Assembly (NCBI RefSeq): GCF_001517585.1 | Contig: NZ_FBYC01000004.1 | Coordinates: 496,001-560,000 of the forward strand | Length of the DNA: 64,000 nt | Reading direction: 5' to 3' | DNA from: Roseibaca calidilacus | GTDB lineage: Bacteria; Pseudomonadota; Alphaproteobacteria; Rhodobacterales; Rhodobacteraceae | Part shown: positions 48,816 through 55,419 of the stretch, one piece after another | How positions within the stretch are numbered: position 1 is the first letter of the stretch | Layout of the letters: each line of letters begins with the position of its first letter | Position numbers and translations under genes: made by a program | Notes under the pieces: generated by a model | What the model saw: only the letters and a program-made list of their open reading frames with translations | The model's database searches: none | What the model was told of the DNA's origin: nothing

Positions 48816-49339
48816 GTCGGCCCTTTCCGAGTGCGGCCCGCGATCTGGTCGCGCAGTTGGGTCTGATGCCGCAGTATCAATCATTAAAAATGCAGGTGAT
48901 CTACCCTTCTTTGAACGGGAAAGAGGGCGCACAAAACCCAAAGAGCGTGGGCAACGGCCCTATGTCTATCCGTTTTCGCGATGCAGAAACGGGAAAGCCT
49001 GTGCGATTGACACGAAAGCGGCGGTCCGTTTTGACCATAGCACTCTGTCAATGCGATATCTAACCCAGTTCTTTCCTGCAATGTTTCTCAATTAAACAGT
49101 GTTTGGCCGGGCGGAGAGCCTTCCGCCCTCGCGCGCGCCGCAACGTAGGTGTAGGCGACCCCGCGAAACCAGGAACCGGTAAAGCGGGCGACGACATCAC
49201 GCTTGTCGAAGATTGACCATCGTTCGCGCTTGGCCAAAGCGACGCATGGCCAAGACAATGCCGTTCTTTTCTTACGAGCTGTCACTCTTGCGGGGCGCGT
49301 GGCGGATGTCTAGCAAGACCGTCGCTGCCTTGATTTTTT
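48816..49339. other. 524-bp region without a supported gene, chromosomal side of the island junction
   Basis: Frames of 60-120 codons occur on both strands but none has a family match or a good ribosome-binding site. GC drops in 48.88-49.09 kb. I see no complete tRNA. It probably represents the downstream flank of the original tRNA-Arg gene. Confidence 0.45.
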
Positions 49340-49386
49340 TGGTGACCCCGGCAGGATTCGAACCTGCAACCTGCCCCTTAGGAGGG
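49340..49386 (-). tRNA. 3' half of tRNA-Arg(CCU), attachment-site fragment
   Basis: Read on the minus strand, 47 nt run from the anticodon loop (CTCCTAA, anticodon CCU) through a perfect T-arm (GCAGG-TTCGAAT-CCTGC) and acceptor strand CGGGGTC to ACCA. The 5' half (acceptor, D-arm) is missing: the bases upstream are instead the end of the integrase gene. Only a 3' fragment next to an integrase is the hallmark of an att site; the reconstituted tRNA should lie at the far end of the element, beyond the window. Confidence 0.85.
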
Positions 49387-49388
49387 AT

Positions 49389-50495
49389 TCATTCATTTTC
49401 CTGATCCTTCTTTGTTTTTCTGTGCTTACGCTTCTTAACCGGGGTCGTCTGTACATGGCTTGTACGAAACCGCGCCCTGACTGCAGCCTCGTCCGTCTCT
49501 GCATGGGCGTAAATTCGCATCGGTAATGTGGCGTCTGACCACCGCCCCGCCTTGGCCGCCGTGACGGGATCGACCCCCTGCCGCACCACCAGTTCGGTGT
49601 AGAACCCGTGCCGCCCGGCGCGGTGGGCGGACAGGTAAGGGATGCCCGCGCGCTTGCAGATCGTTTTCCAGCGATTGTTGTAGCCGGTCGAGCTTCCGTA
49701 TCCGAAAACGCGCGGCGACAGCACTTGCCCAGTCTTGAGGTTCTTTGGCCGCTTGGCCTTCAACGCGACCAGCTCGGCCATCATCTGCGGCGAGACGGTG
49801 ATCCACCCTTCGGGGTGACCCTTCTGTGCCTTGATCTTCACTTGGCATGAAGCCGGTCTCAGATCGCTCGGCTCGATCGATATCGCTTGGTCGATCCGGG
49901 CTGCTGTCTCAAACATGAAACGGGCCAAGGCCGCGTTGTAAGGATCAGCCTCAGCGCAAAACGCCTCGATCCAGTCGCGTGTCGCCGGGGTGCGTTCGAC
50001 CCGGCTCGTTTTGCCACGGCGCTCGTCCTGCGCGATCCGCTCGAACTTGTCGTAGCGCTTGACCGTCAGATGCGGCGTCCCCTTGTGCTCATGCGCATGG
50101 TTGATGACCGCCCGCGCCGGGGTCACGATCTCACGCCACCAGGTATCGGTGCAGGCATTGGGCTTCAGCTTGCGACCAAGGCTTTTCAGCAGTGCGCCTG
50201 TGATTGCTCCCAGCGGCATATCCCCGATCTGGTCGAGGATCGGCAGAAGTTGCCGCGCGTCCTTGGCGGTTGCCGGGTAGAAATTGACCGCATCGGCGAA
50301 CCGCAGGCTATGCTCTTCTCCGACAAGGTGCCTGCGGATCTGCAGCTGCGTCTCGTCGTTTATCCAGTCCCGCGCGCCAGCTTCAGTAGTCGCTCGCGTG
50401 CTTTGGCGGTATGGACCGGCGATCGGTCGGCCATTGTATTCGACCCAGCCCTTGACCCAGAAGACGGAGCCACGCTTGTAGATTTCGAGCGGCAT
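49389..50495 (-). CDS. int: Tyrosine recombinase (phage-type integrase)
   Basis: 368 residues. Catalytic residues are visible: Arg200 (ETAARIDQAI), His291 and Arg295 (SAHRAGRHGF, one residue longer spacing than the classical HxxR), Trp319 and the nucleophile Tyr329 (MRIYAHAE). The N-terminal arm-binding region and a lysine-rich tail (KKRKHRKTKK) flank the domain. It lies right beside the tRNA-Arg fragment and most likely inserted the element there. Confidence 0.92.
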   Translation of the reverse strand: MPLEIYKRGSVFWVKGWVEYNGRPIAGPYRQSTRATTEAGARDWINDETQLQIRRHLVGEEHSLRFADAVNFYPATAKDARQLLPILDQIGDMPLGAITGALLKSLGRKLKPNACTDTWWREIVTPARAVINHAHEHKGTPHLTVKRYDKFERIAQDERRGKTSRVERTPATRDWIEAFCAEADPYNAALARFMFETAARIDQAISIEPSDLRPASCQVKIKAQKGHPEGWITVSPQMMAELVALKAKRPKNLKTGQVLSPRVFGYGSSTGYNNRWKTICKRAGIPYLSAHRAGRHGFYTELVVRQGVDPVTAAKAGRWSDATLPMRIYAHAETDEAAVRARFRTSHVQTTPVKKRKHRKTKKDQENE

Positions 50496-50704
50496 GCCTG
50501 TCCTTCCTCGAAGATGGTGTCAATTTGGGCGGGCGTGATCAGCATGGTCCGCCCCAGCCGGAAGAACGCGCCAGTGTCGTTGGCCTTCTCGCGCAGGGTC
50601 CGCTCGGAAATCTCGATCCCGTGCGTGGCCATGATCTCGACCCACTGAGCAGGCGTCTTGCCGATGGTGAGGATCTGGGACTGCTCTGCGTGTTCGGTGT
50701 TCAT
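50360..50704 (-). CDS. Small putative DNA-binding protein overlapping the integrase
   Basis: 114 residues from ATG 50704 (another ATG lies directly before it). Residues 10-60 (LTIGKTPAQWVEIMATHGIEISERTLREKANDTGAFFRLGRTMLI) suggest a winged-helix/excisionase-like fold. The 3' 136 bp run inside the integrase gene in another frame, an unusually long overlap, so the C-terminal half may be only tolerated. Placement between integrase and another small helix-turn-helix gene suggests a recombination directionality or control role. Confidence 0.55.
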   Translation of the reverse strand: MNTEHAEQSQILTIGKTPAQWVEIMATHGIEISERTLREKANDTGAFFRLGRTMLITPAQIDTIFEEGQACRSKSTSVAPSSGSRAGSNTMADRSPVHTAKARERLLKLARGTG

Positions 50705-50711
50705 CATCGCC

Positions 50712-50930
50712 TCACCCCTTCCGGCCGCCACGGGCGGCCTTGCGTTCTGCTGTGACGGTGAACTGCGAGACATACTTCTCCCATGCCCCGCTCGGGATCT
50801 TCGGATTGCGTTTGCCGGGGGCGGTGAAGATGTGATCCAGCATATCTTCACGGATCAAGTAGCGGATGTTGGTCACCGGGATGCCAACGCGGTCCGCCAG
50901 TTCCTTGGGTGTCTCTAGAAGTTTGGTCAT
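50712..50930 (-). CDS. Small helix-turn-helix protein, excisionase-like
   Basis: 72 residues. LETPKELADRVGIPVTNIRYLIREDMLDHIFTAPGKRNPKI has the MerR/Xis-type helix-turn-helix order (select helix, wing, conserved basic residues). It heads the minus-strand run that ends in the integrase and is divergent from the repressor gene, the usual place for a recombination directionality factor. Confidence 0.65.
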   Translation of the reverse strand: MTKLLETPKELADRVGIPVTNIRYLIREDMLDHIFTAPGKRNPKIPSGAWEKYVSQFTVTAERKAARGGRKG

Positions 50931-51105
50931 GCGTCACCTCGTCTGCGATCTGCTCACAAATCGATGCGAAGAATTCCGTTTTGCATTCAGAACGAAACAA
51001 AAGTACGCTGGATTCGGACAAAACGAGCGCATCGCCACGATTTATGGTTCTTGTAGGCACATATAACCAAGATTGTGGTCAATGCAACCAGTAAGAGGGT
51101 TGATA
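50931..51105. promoter_or_regulatory. Divergent control region of the integration module
   Basis: 175 bp between the excisionase-like gene (minus) and the XRE repressor (plus). Comparatively AT-rich, with TGGT-CAATGCA-ACCA at about 51075-51091 as a weak dyad near the repressor start. Probably holds both promoters and the repressor operator; no operator can be assigned firmly. Confidence 0.4.
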
Positions 51106-51540
51106 ATGACCGTCACAGGCTTAGGGAGTCGTCTTGCGGCGGTGCGCAGCATGGCGAACCTCTCCCAGGAGGCGATGGCACAGCGGCTAGACATCAGCCG
51201 CAGCGCTTATCAGTACTATGAACGCGGTGAGCGAGACATCACCGGCACGCTGCTGTTGCGGGTCTTTCAGGAGTTCGACGTCGATCCGCTATGGATTCTG
51301 GAGGGTGACACCGAGCACGGGAAAAGTCGGCGACACGACGAGATCACCCAAGCCTACCGCAAGATCGGACTGGCGGTTGAACACCGCATTTCGGAGCGCG
51401 GCCTGAGCGTAACGCCTGAAAAGAAGTGGGATGCCATCGACTTCCTCTTCTCCGAATTTCTCAACACCGATGCCTTGGGCGGCGCAGACCATGCGCCAGA
51501 CACAAGGCGTATCGACAGCGTTCTGGGGCTGGTTGCCTAG
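51106..51540 (+). CDS. XRE-family repressor of the element
   Basis: 144 residues from ATG 51106. Helix-turn-helix at residues 5-60 (LAAVRSMANLSQEAMAQRLDISRSAYQYYERGERDI). The remaining 80 residues lack a recognisable LexA-type protease, so induction would not be by RecA-stimulated cleavage. Divergent from the integrase module, which it most likely represses. The IS256 copy is inserted 28 bp after its stop. Confidence 0.8.
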   Translation: MTVTGLGSRLAAVRSMANLSQEAMAQRLDISRSAYQYYERGERDITGTLLLRVFQEFDVDPLWILEGDTEHGKSRRHDEITQAYRKIGLAVEHRISERGLSVTPEKKWDAIDFLFSEFLNTDALGGADHAPDTRRIDSVLGLVA

Positions 51541-51560
51541 TGTCTGACAGTACTTTTTCA

Positions 51561-51568
51561 TTTCCTGC
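51561..51568 (+). repeat. Left target-site duplication of the IS256 element
   Basis: TTTCCTGC, repeated exactly at 52962-52969 immediately outside the other end of the IS. Eight bases is the expected length for IS256-family transposition. Confidence 0.85.
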
Positions 51569-52961
51569 GGTCGTGTCTCGGAGTTGGTGGAAATTCGAGG
51601 GCGGCGTAATCTCCGGGTGAACTGACACCCACCCAACCGGCGGCTGCAACCGCCAGGGAGATCACGCCATGAACCAGATTACCGACACTGCGAGCTTTGC
51701 GCTACTGGCCCATGAGGCCGGGTTTGACCCGATCGAGGATCGGTTGCGGGCGAACGTCCGTGCGACCATCGAAGCCGTGTTCGAGGAGGAGCTTGCCAGC
51801 TTCCTCGGCCGTCTTCGCTATGACCGGGGCGATGGAGTCACGAAAGGGTATCGCCACGGGCACCGAGAACGGCAACTCACCGGCACCTTCGGGACTGAGA
51901 CGGTCATCGTGCCTCGCGCCCGCGTTGCAGATGAGACAGGCAAGGTAACGGAGTGGCGGTCGAAAGCGCTGCCCCGATACCAGCGGCTGACGAAGAAGGC
52001 CGAGGCCCTCATCGCAGCGGTCTATCTCGCAGGTACGAACACCCGGCGCGTCAAGCGAGCGCTGTTCGGGCTGTTCGAGGGTGCCGTCAGCAAGGACGTG
52101 GTCAGCCGTGCCTGGCGCAAGGTGAAGGTCGACTGGGACGCCTGGTCCGCGCGTAACTTGGCCGACGAGGATATCGTCCGGCTGATCCTCGATGGCACCG
52201 TGATCAAGACCCGGCTGGACCGGAAAGCCACGAACATCTCGGTGCTGGCCGCAATCGGGGTGCGCCGCGATGGTCAGAAGGTGCTGCTTTCCATCAGGAA
52301 TATGGGCGGGGAGAGCAAGGCCGCATGGCGGCAGTTCCTCGATGACCTCGATGCACGGGGCTTGAAGCGGCCCGAATTCGTGATCGTCGACGGCGCCCCG
52401 GGACTGGAGGCCGCCCTCGTGGCGCTGTGGGGCGAGGACCTGCCGATCCAGCGCTGCACGGTTCACAAGCATCGCAACCTCCTGGCCCATGCCCCGAAGC
52501 ACCTCCACGACGAGTTGACCGAGGACTACCGCGACATGATCTATGCCGACACCGCGGCCGAGATTGAGACGCGCCGAAAGGCCTTCCTGCGCAAATGGCG
52601 GCTAAAGTGCCGTGCGGTCGCTGACAGTCTGGAGGAAGCCGGAGATCGGCTCTTCACCTTCACCCGCCTCGACCCGTCACAATGGAAATCGGCCCGGACC
52701 ACCAACGCCATCGAGCGCCTGAACGGGGAATTCCGCCGCCGCATCAAGACCCAGACCGTGCTGCCCTGCGCAGAGACCGTGCCCATGCTGCTCTGGGCGC
52801 TGCTCGCCTCCGGCCAGATCCAGATGCGCAAGGTCGATGGCTGGGAAACCTTGTCTCAGCCCCTCGAACCCATGCCTCTTGACCTCGCCGCCTGAGAAAC
52901 CGAAAGATCACATGCCCGGAGATGGCCGCCAGGAAATTTCCACAGCATTCGCGACACGACC
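51569..52961 (+). mobile_element. Complete IS256-family insertion sequence, 1393 bp
   Basis: Bounded by imperfect terminal inverted repeats: 51569-51617 and 52915-52961, sharing the tip GGTCGTGTC, the core GTGGAAATT and the inner ATCTCCGGG. An 8-bp direct duplication (TTTCCTGC) flanks it on both sides. It contains one intact transposase gene. Preserved ends, intact transposase and exact duplication point to a recent insertion. Confidence 0.92.
51669..52895 (+). CDS. IS256-family (MULE-like) transposase
   Basis: 408 residues. The DDE triad is visible as Asp175 (LILDGTVIKT), Asp241 (VIVDGAPGLE) and Glu349 (TNAIERLNGEFRRR), with the family motif QRCTVHKHRNL between. No frameshift or stop, so it is probably active. 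It is the only gene of the insertion sequence. Confidence 0.95.
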   Translation: MNQITDTASFALLAHEAGFDPIEDRLRANVRATIEAVFEEELASFLGRLRYDRGDGVTKGYRHGHRERQLTGTFGTETVIVPRARVADETGKVTEWRSKALPRYQRLTKKAEALIAAVYLAGTNTRRVKRALFGLFEGAVSKDVVSRAWRKVKVDWDAWSARNLADEDIVRLILDGTVIKTRLDRKATNISVLAAIGVRRDGQKVLLSIRNMGGESKAAWRQFLDDLDARGLKRPEFVIVDGAPGLEAALVALWGEDLPIQRCTVHKHRNLLAHAPKHLHDELTEDYRDMIYADTAAEIETRRKAFLRKWRLKCRAVADSLEEAGDRLFTFTRLDPSQWKSARTTNAIERLNGEFRRRIKTQTVLPCAETVPMLLWALLASGQIQMRKVDGWETLSQPLEPMPLDLAA

Positions 52962-52969
52962 TTTCCTGC
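52962..52969 (+). repeat. Right target-site duplication of the IS256 element
   Basis: TTTCCTGC, identical to the copy at 51561-51568. Confidence 0.85.
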
Positions 52970-52997
52970 AGATGTCCACGTTCTGAAACCCCGTAAG

Positions 52998-53537
52998 GTG
53001 TCAGTTTCCCATAGAGTAGACGATTTCCTCGAGCGGGAGGGACTGGTCCCAACTGGCGAGGCGCAGTCAGAGGCGGGGGAGCCTGCGCGGCAGAGCGAGG
53101 TCCGGCCCAACGCCAAGAACATGAATGCGATCTGTTGCGCATCATGTGGGAAGATCGAGTACCTCTCCCGCGAATACTGCCGATGCGGCCACTTTCTGCG
53201 CGGCCAGCTGGAAGACGAGTACTTGGCATGGGAGCGCGATCTTCATGCCAACCATGCAGCGCTGGCAGAAACTTTCGAGCGCAAGATGAAGCCTCTGCGC
53301 GGACTACTTCTTGCGGCGCTCCCCTTCCTGTCTGTCCCAGTGCTGCAGTACCTGTTCTGGCCGGCCAGTCTCGGTGTCAGTTCAATGGCTTGGTTCGCTC
53401 CTGCAGTGATGATTGCCGGGGCTGCGGCGGTCCTGGACGCGATACTAAGGCGCCCGCTCACGTCCAGCGCATCGATCCTCGAGAGTTGCACCTTTGAGAC
53501 CTTTCTGGAAGACCGAGCAGCAAATCACCTCCATTGA
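52998..53537 (+). CDS. Zinc-ribbon membrane protein of unknown function
   Basis: Up to 179 residues from GTG 52998; an internal ATG at 53121 is an alternative and would begin right before the zinc ribbon. CCASCGKIEYLSREYCRCGHFL places paired cysteines typical of a small zinc ribbon, followed by a charged helix and two hydrophobic segments (LLLAALPFLSVPVLQYLFW, FAPAVMIAGAAAVLDAIL). No family recognised. The gene begins 28 bp after the IS, so its original promoter may have been displaced. Confidence 0.5.
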   Translation: MSVSHRVDDFLEREGLVPTGEAQSEAGEPARQSEVRPNAKNMNAICCASCGKIEYLSREYCRCGHFLRGQLEDEYLAWERDLHANHAALAETFERKMKPLRGLLLAALPFLSVPVLQYLFWPASLGVSSMAWFAPAVMIAGAAAVLDAILRRPLTSSASILESCTFETFLEDRAANHLH

Positions 53538-53608
53538 CCACATGACGATTCGCTTTTCGGTGGGTACGGAAGTGCGTTCACGCCTGCAATCTCACTGTAA
53601 GCGATCTA

Positions 53609-53642
53609 TTGACATATGTAAGCAGATAGACTACATAAAGAA
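53609..53642 (+). promoter_or_regulatory. Promoter and likely HigA operator of higBA
   Basis: TTGACA (53609-53614), 17-bp spacer, TACATA (53632-53637). The inverted repeat TATGTA-N11-TACATA (53615-53637) covers the spacer and -10, a fitting place for autorepression by HigA. The -10 ends only 5 bases before the higB ATG, so the transcript would be nearly leaderless. Confidence 0.6.
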
Positions 53643-53918
53643 ATGATAAAGACGTTCACGAACAAGCAACTGAAGGCCCTCTGGGAAACGGGGAAGTCCA
53701 AGATCGACGCGCGGTTTCACAAGCGTATCCTGCGGCGGCTCGATGCCCTGGATGCCGCCACCGCGCCCGAGGACATGAACCTTCCCGGTTTCGACTTTCA
53801 CGCGCTGCGAGGTCACAACCCCACGCGCTATACGGTCCATGTGAACGGGCCATGGTGCATCACGTTCGAGTTCAGAGATGGCGACGCCTATGTGCTGGAT
53901 TTCGAGCAATACCACTAG
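53643..53918 (+). CDS. higB: HigB-type toxin (RelE superfamily mRNA interferase)
   Basis: 91 residues. The ending YTVHVNGPWCITFEFRDGDAYVLDFEQYH is the hallmark of HigB/RelE-like toxins that cleave mRNA at the ribosome. There is no good Shine-Dalgarno, in line with the near-leaderless promoter. Toxin-first order with the antitoxin 9 bp behind is typical of higBA. Confidence 0.92.
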   Translation: MIKTFTNKQLKALWETGKSKIDARFHKRILRRLDALDAATAPEDMNLPGFDFHALRGHNPTRYTVHVNGPWCITFEFRDGDAYVLDFEQYH

Positions 53919-53927
53919 GAGGCGAGC

Positions 53928-54227
53928 ATGAGCCGCAACCCCGACCGCTGCCCGACGCATCCGGGCGAATTGCTCCGAGAGGACGTGATCCCCGAGACGG
54001 GCAAATCCAAGACAGAGATCGCGCGGCTGCTGGGCATCTCGCGCCAGCATCTGCATGATGTCGTGGCGGAGCGCAAACCGGTCAGCCCAGAGGTCGCCGT
54101 GCGCCTGGCAAAGCTGTTCGGGAACGAACCGCTGTTCTGGATCAGGATGCAGGGTGCCTATGACGCTTGGCATGCCTCTCGGGAAGTGGATGTGTCCGGC
54201 GTGCCCACGCTTTTTGCTGCGGAATAG
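53928..54227 (+). CDS. higA: HigA-type antitoxin (XRE)
   Basis: 99 residues. RCPTHPGELLREDVIPETGKSKTEIARLLGISRQHLHDVV is the HigA signature, with a helix-turn-helix that binds the operator and the toxin-interacting C-terminal helix. Neutralises HigB and represses the operon. AGGAGG sits just before its ATG, giving far better translation than higB. Confidence 0.92.
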   Translation: MSRNPDRCPTHPGELLREDVIPETGKSKTEIARLLGISRQHLHDVVAERKPVSPEVAVRLAKLFGNEPLFWIRMQGAYDAWHASREVDVSGVPTLFAAE

Positions 54228-54518
54228 CTCGAGCAAGGAAACTGGATTTGTGTTTTGTCTTTGGCGCGACCGGCCCTATCCTGACGTTCATCCCAGATGC
54301 CTTTGCTGCGGCGCAGCCTCACCAGACCGGCCATTCGTTCATGGCGCAGCATTTTCAGGCGGTTGAAGTTGTTAGCGCTCGCCAAGCCGCCGATAGAGCC
54401 TCCGTGGCTTGCCTGCGCTTTTCCGTCAAAAAATATGCTGGCCGCATCGGGCATGAAGCGAATAGAGGTTATACAGTTGTGGTAGACACATCCCCTAACC
54501 AGACTTGGGCTATGATAT
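54228..54518. other. 291-bp spacer after higBA, no supported gene
   Basis: Open frames exist on both strands (a plus frame to 54532, a minus frame over 54158-54598) but lack starts with ribosome-binding sites and overlap neighbours. The base composition is mixed, GC-rich first then AT-rich from about 54430, suggesting a junction between pieces of different origin, possibly a decayed transposase. Confidence 0.4.
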
Positions 54519-55256
54519 TTGAGCCAGATTAACTTCAATCCTGAGCAGGAACATCTACTGGTGGGCTTTGTCGGACGAGACAAAGTCAAGGGCTGCATTA
54601 GCGGTATCGTCTCGAAGCGCGAAAGACTGCGAGAACTCAGTTACGCTGGACGCGAGGTTTCTACCCGAGAAAACCTCGAAGTAGAGTTTAGTGGACTGCT
54701 TCGCGAAATCGACGACCTTGTCGGCAACTTGCAAAGCGCCATGAGGCAAGAAGATCTTGATTTGCGGACATGGCAAAAGAACTTCGCAATTGTTTATGAT
54801 GATCGCTGGTCATTGGGAGCAGAAGAAATTCGCGGGCCGCTCATACCCTTCCTGCGGGGAAACCTTGAGCCAATTCTACGTGTCGTCGTGGCTCCCGATC
54901 TACCCGAAAACGTTGTCGCCCTCTTCCTGACCATCCCTAGCCTCAAGGAACTTCTTAAGAGGGAAAACCACGGACACTGGGGATATCACTATCACTACCT
55001 TGACGCACACGGGCGCCGGTCAGACACGCTTTTGACCTTCGAGCGACAGCTCAAAACGCTATCTGACGGCAAGAAGGTTAAGGTCGTCACTTGGGAAAGG
55101 CATAGTGAGTCGAGTCACTTCGCAGCGCGCGCTGCGAGCTGGGGTGCCAACAAAAGAGAAAGCGTCTACGAGGCGTGTGTTGGCGATAGCGCCAAACGAA
55201 ACCTGAACGACTTCAAGAAGCCAACTAAAGATGCCCAAGCGCTTTGGCCCGTCTGA
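54519..55256 (+). CDS. Hypothetical protein of lower GC content
   Basis: 245 residues from TTG 54519 (no ATG before residue 74). Soluble, charged, with a helical N-terminal half and a segment NHGHWGYHYHYLDAHGRR rich in His/Tyr that could bind metal or nucleic acid. I do not recognise a family. The codon use is far less GC-biased than the chromosome. It lies tail-to-tail with the ankyrin-repeat gene; no obvious partner. Confidence 0.55.
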   Translation: MSQINFNPEQEHLLVGFVGRDKVKGCISGIVSKRERLRELSYAGREVSTRENLEVEFSGLLREIDDLVGNLQSAMRQEDLDLRTWQKNFAIVYDDRWSLGAEEIRGPLIPFLRGNLEPILRVVVAPDLPENVVALFLTIPSLKELLKRENHGHWGYHYHYLDAHGRRSDTLLTFERQLKTLSDGKKVKVVTWERHSESSHFAARAASWGANKRESVYEACVGDSAKRNLNDFKKPTKDAQALWPV

Positions 55257-55419
55257 CATTGACAAGATCATGCAATGGCCAGAGACGGCCCTTTGCGGAC
55301 ATCAGCGATTGTCGCGGCTGAAGTCGGTTTTAAGCTCGAAGTACAGCCCGCTGCAGTTCGCGGGAAATGTTTCTTAAACTGCCCCTATAAGGTCCTGTCA
55401 GCAAACGAGATGCTTACGG

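Noticed and set aside
49088-49285. 65-codon minus-strand frame near the island junction
   Set aside because: No ribosome-binding site and no resemblance to known proteins.
49340-49450. Complete tRNA-Arg gene
   Set aside because: The 5' acceptor strand and D-arm are absent; the sequence before the anticodon region is integrase coding DNA. Only an att-type fragment is supported.
54158-54598. 146-codon minus-strand frame over the higA end and the following gene
   Set aside because: It overlaps two better frames and lacks a start site. A decayed transposase origin was considered, but I could not recognise a family.
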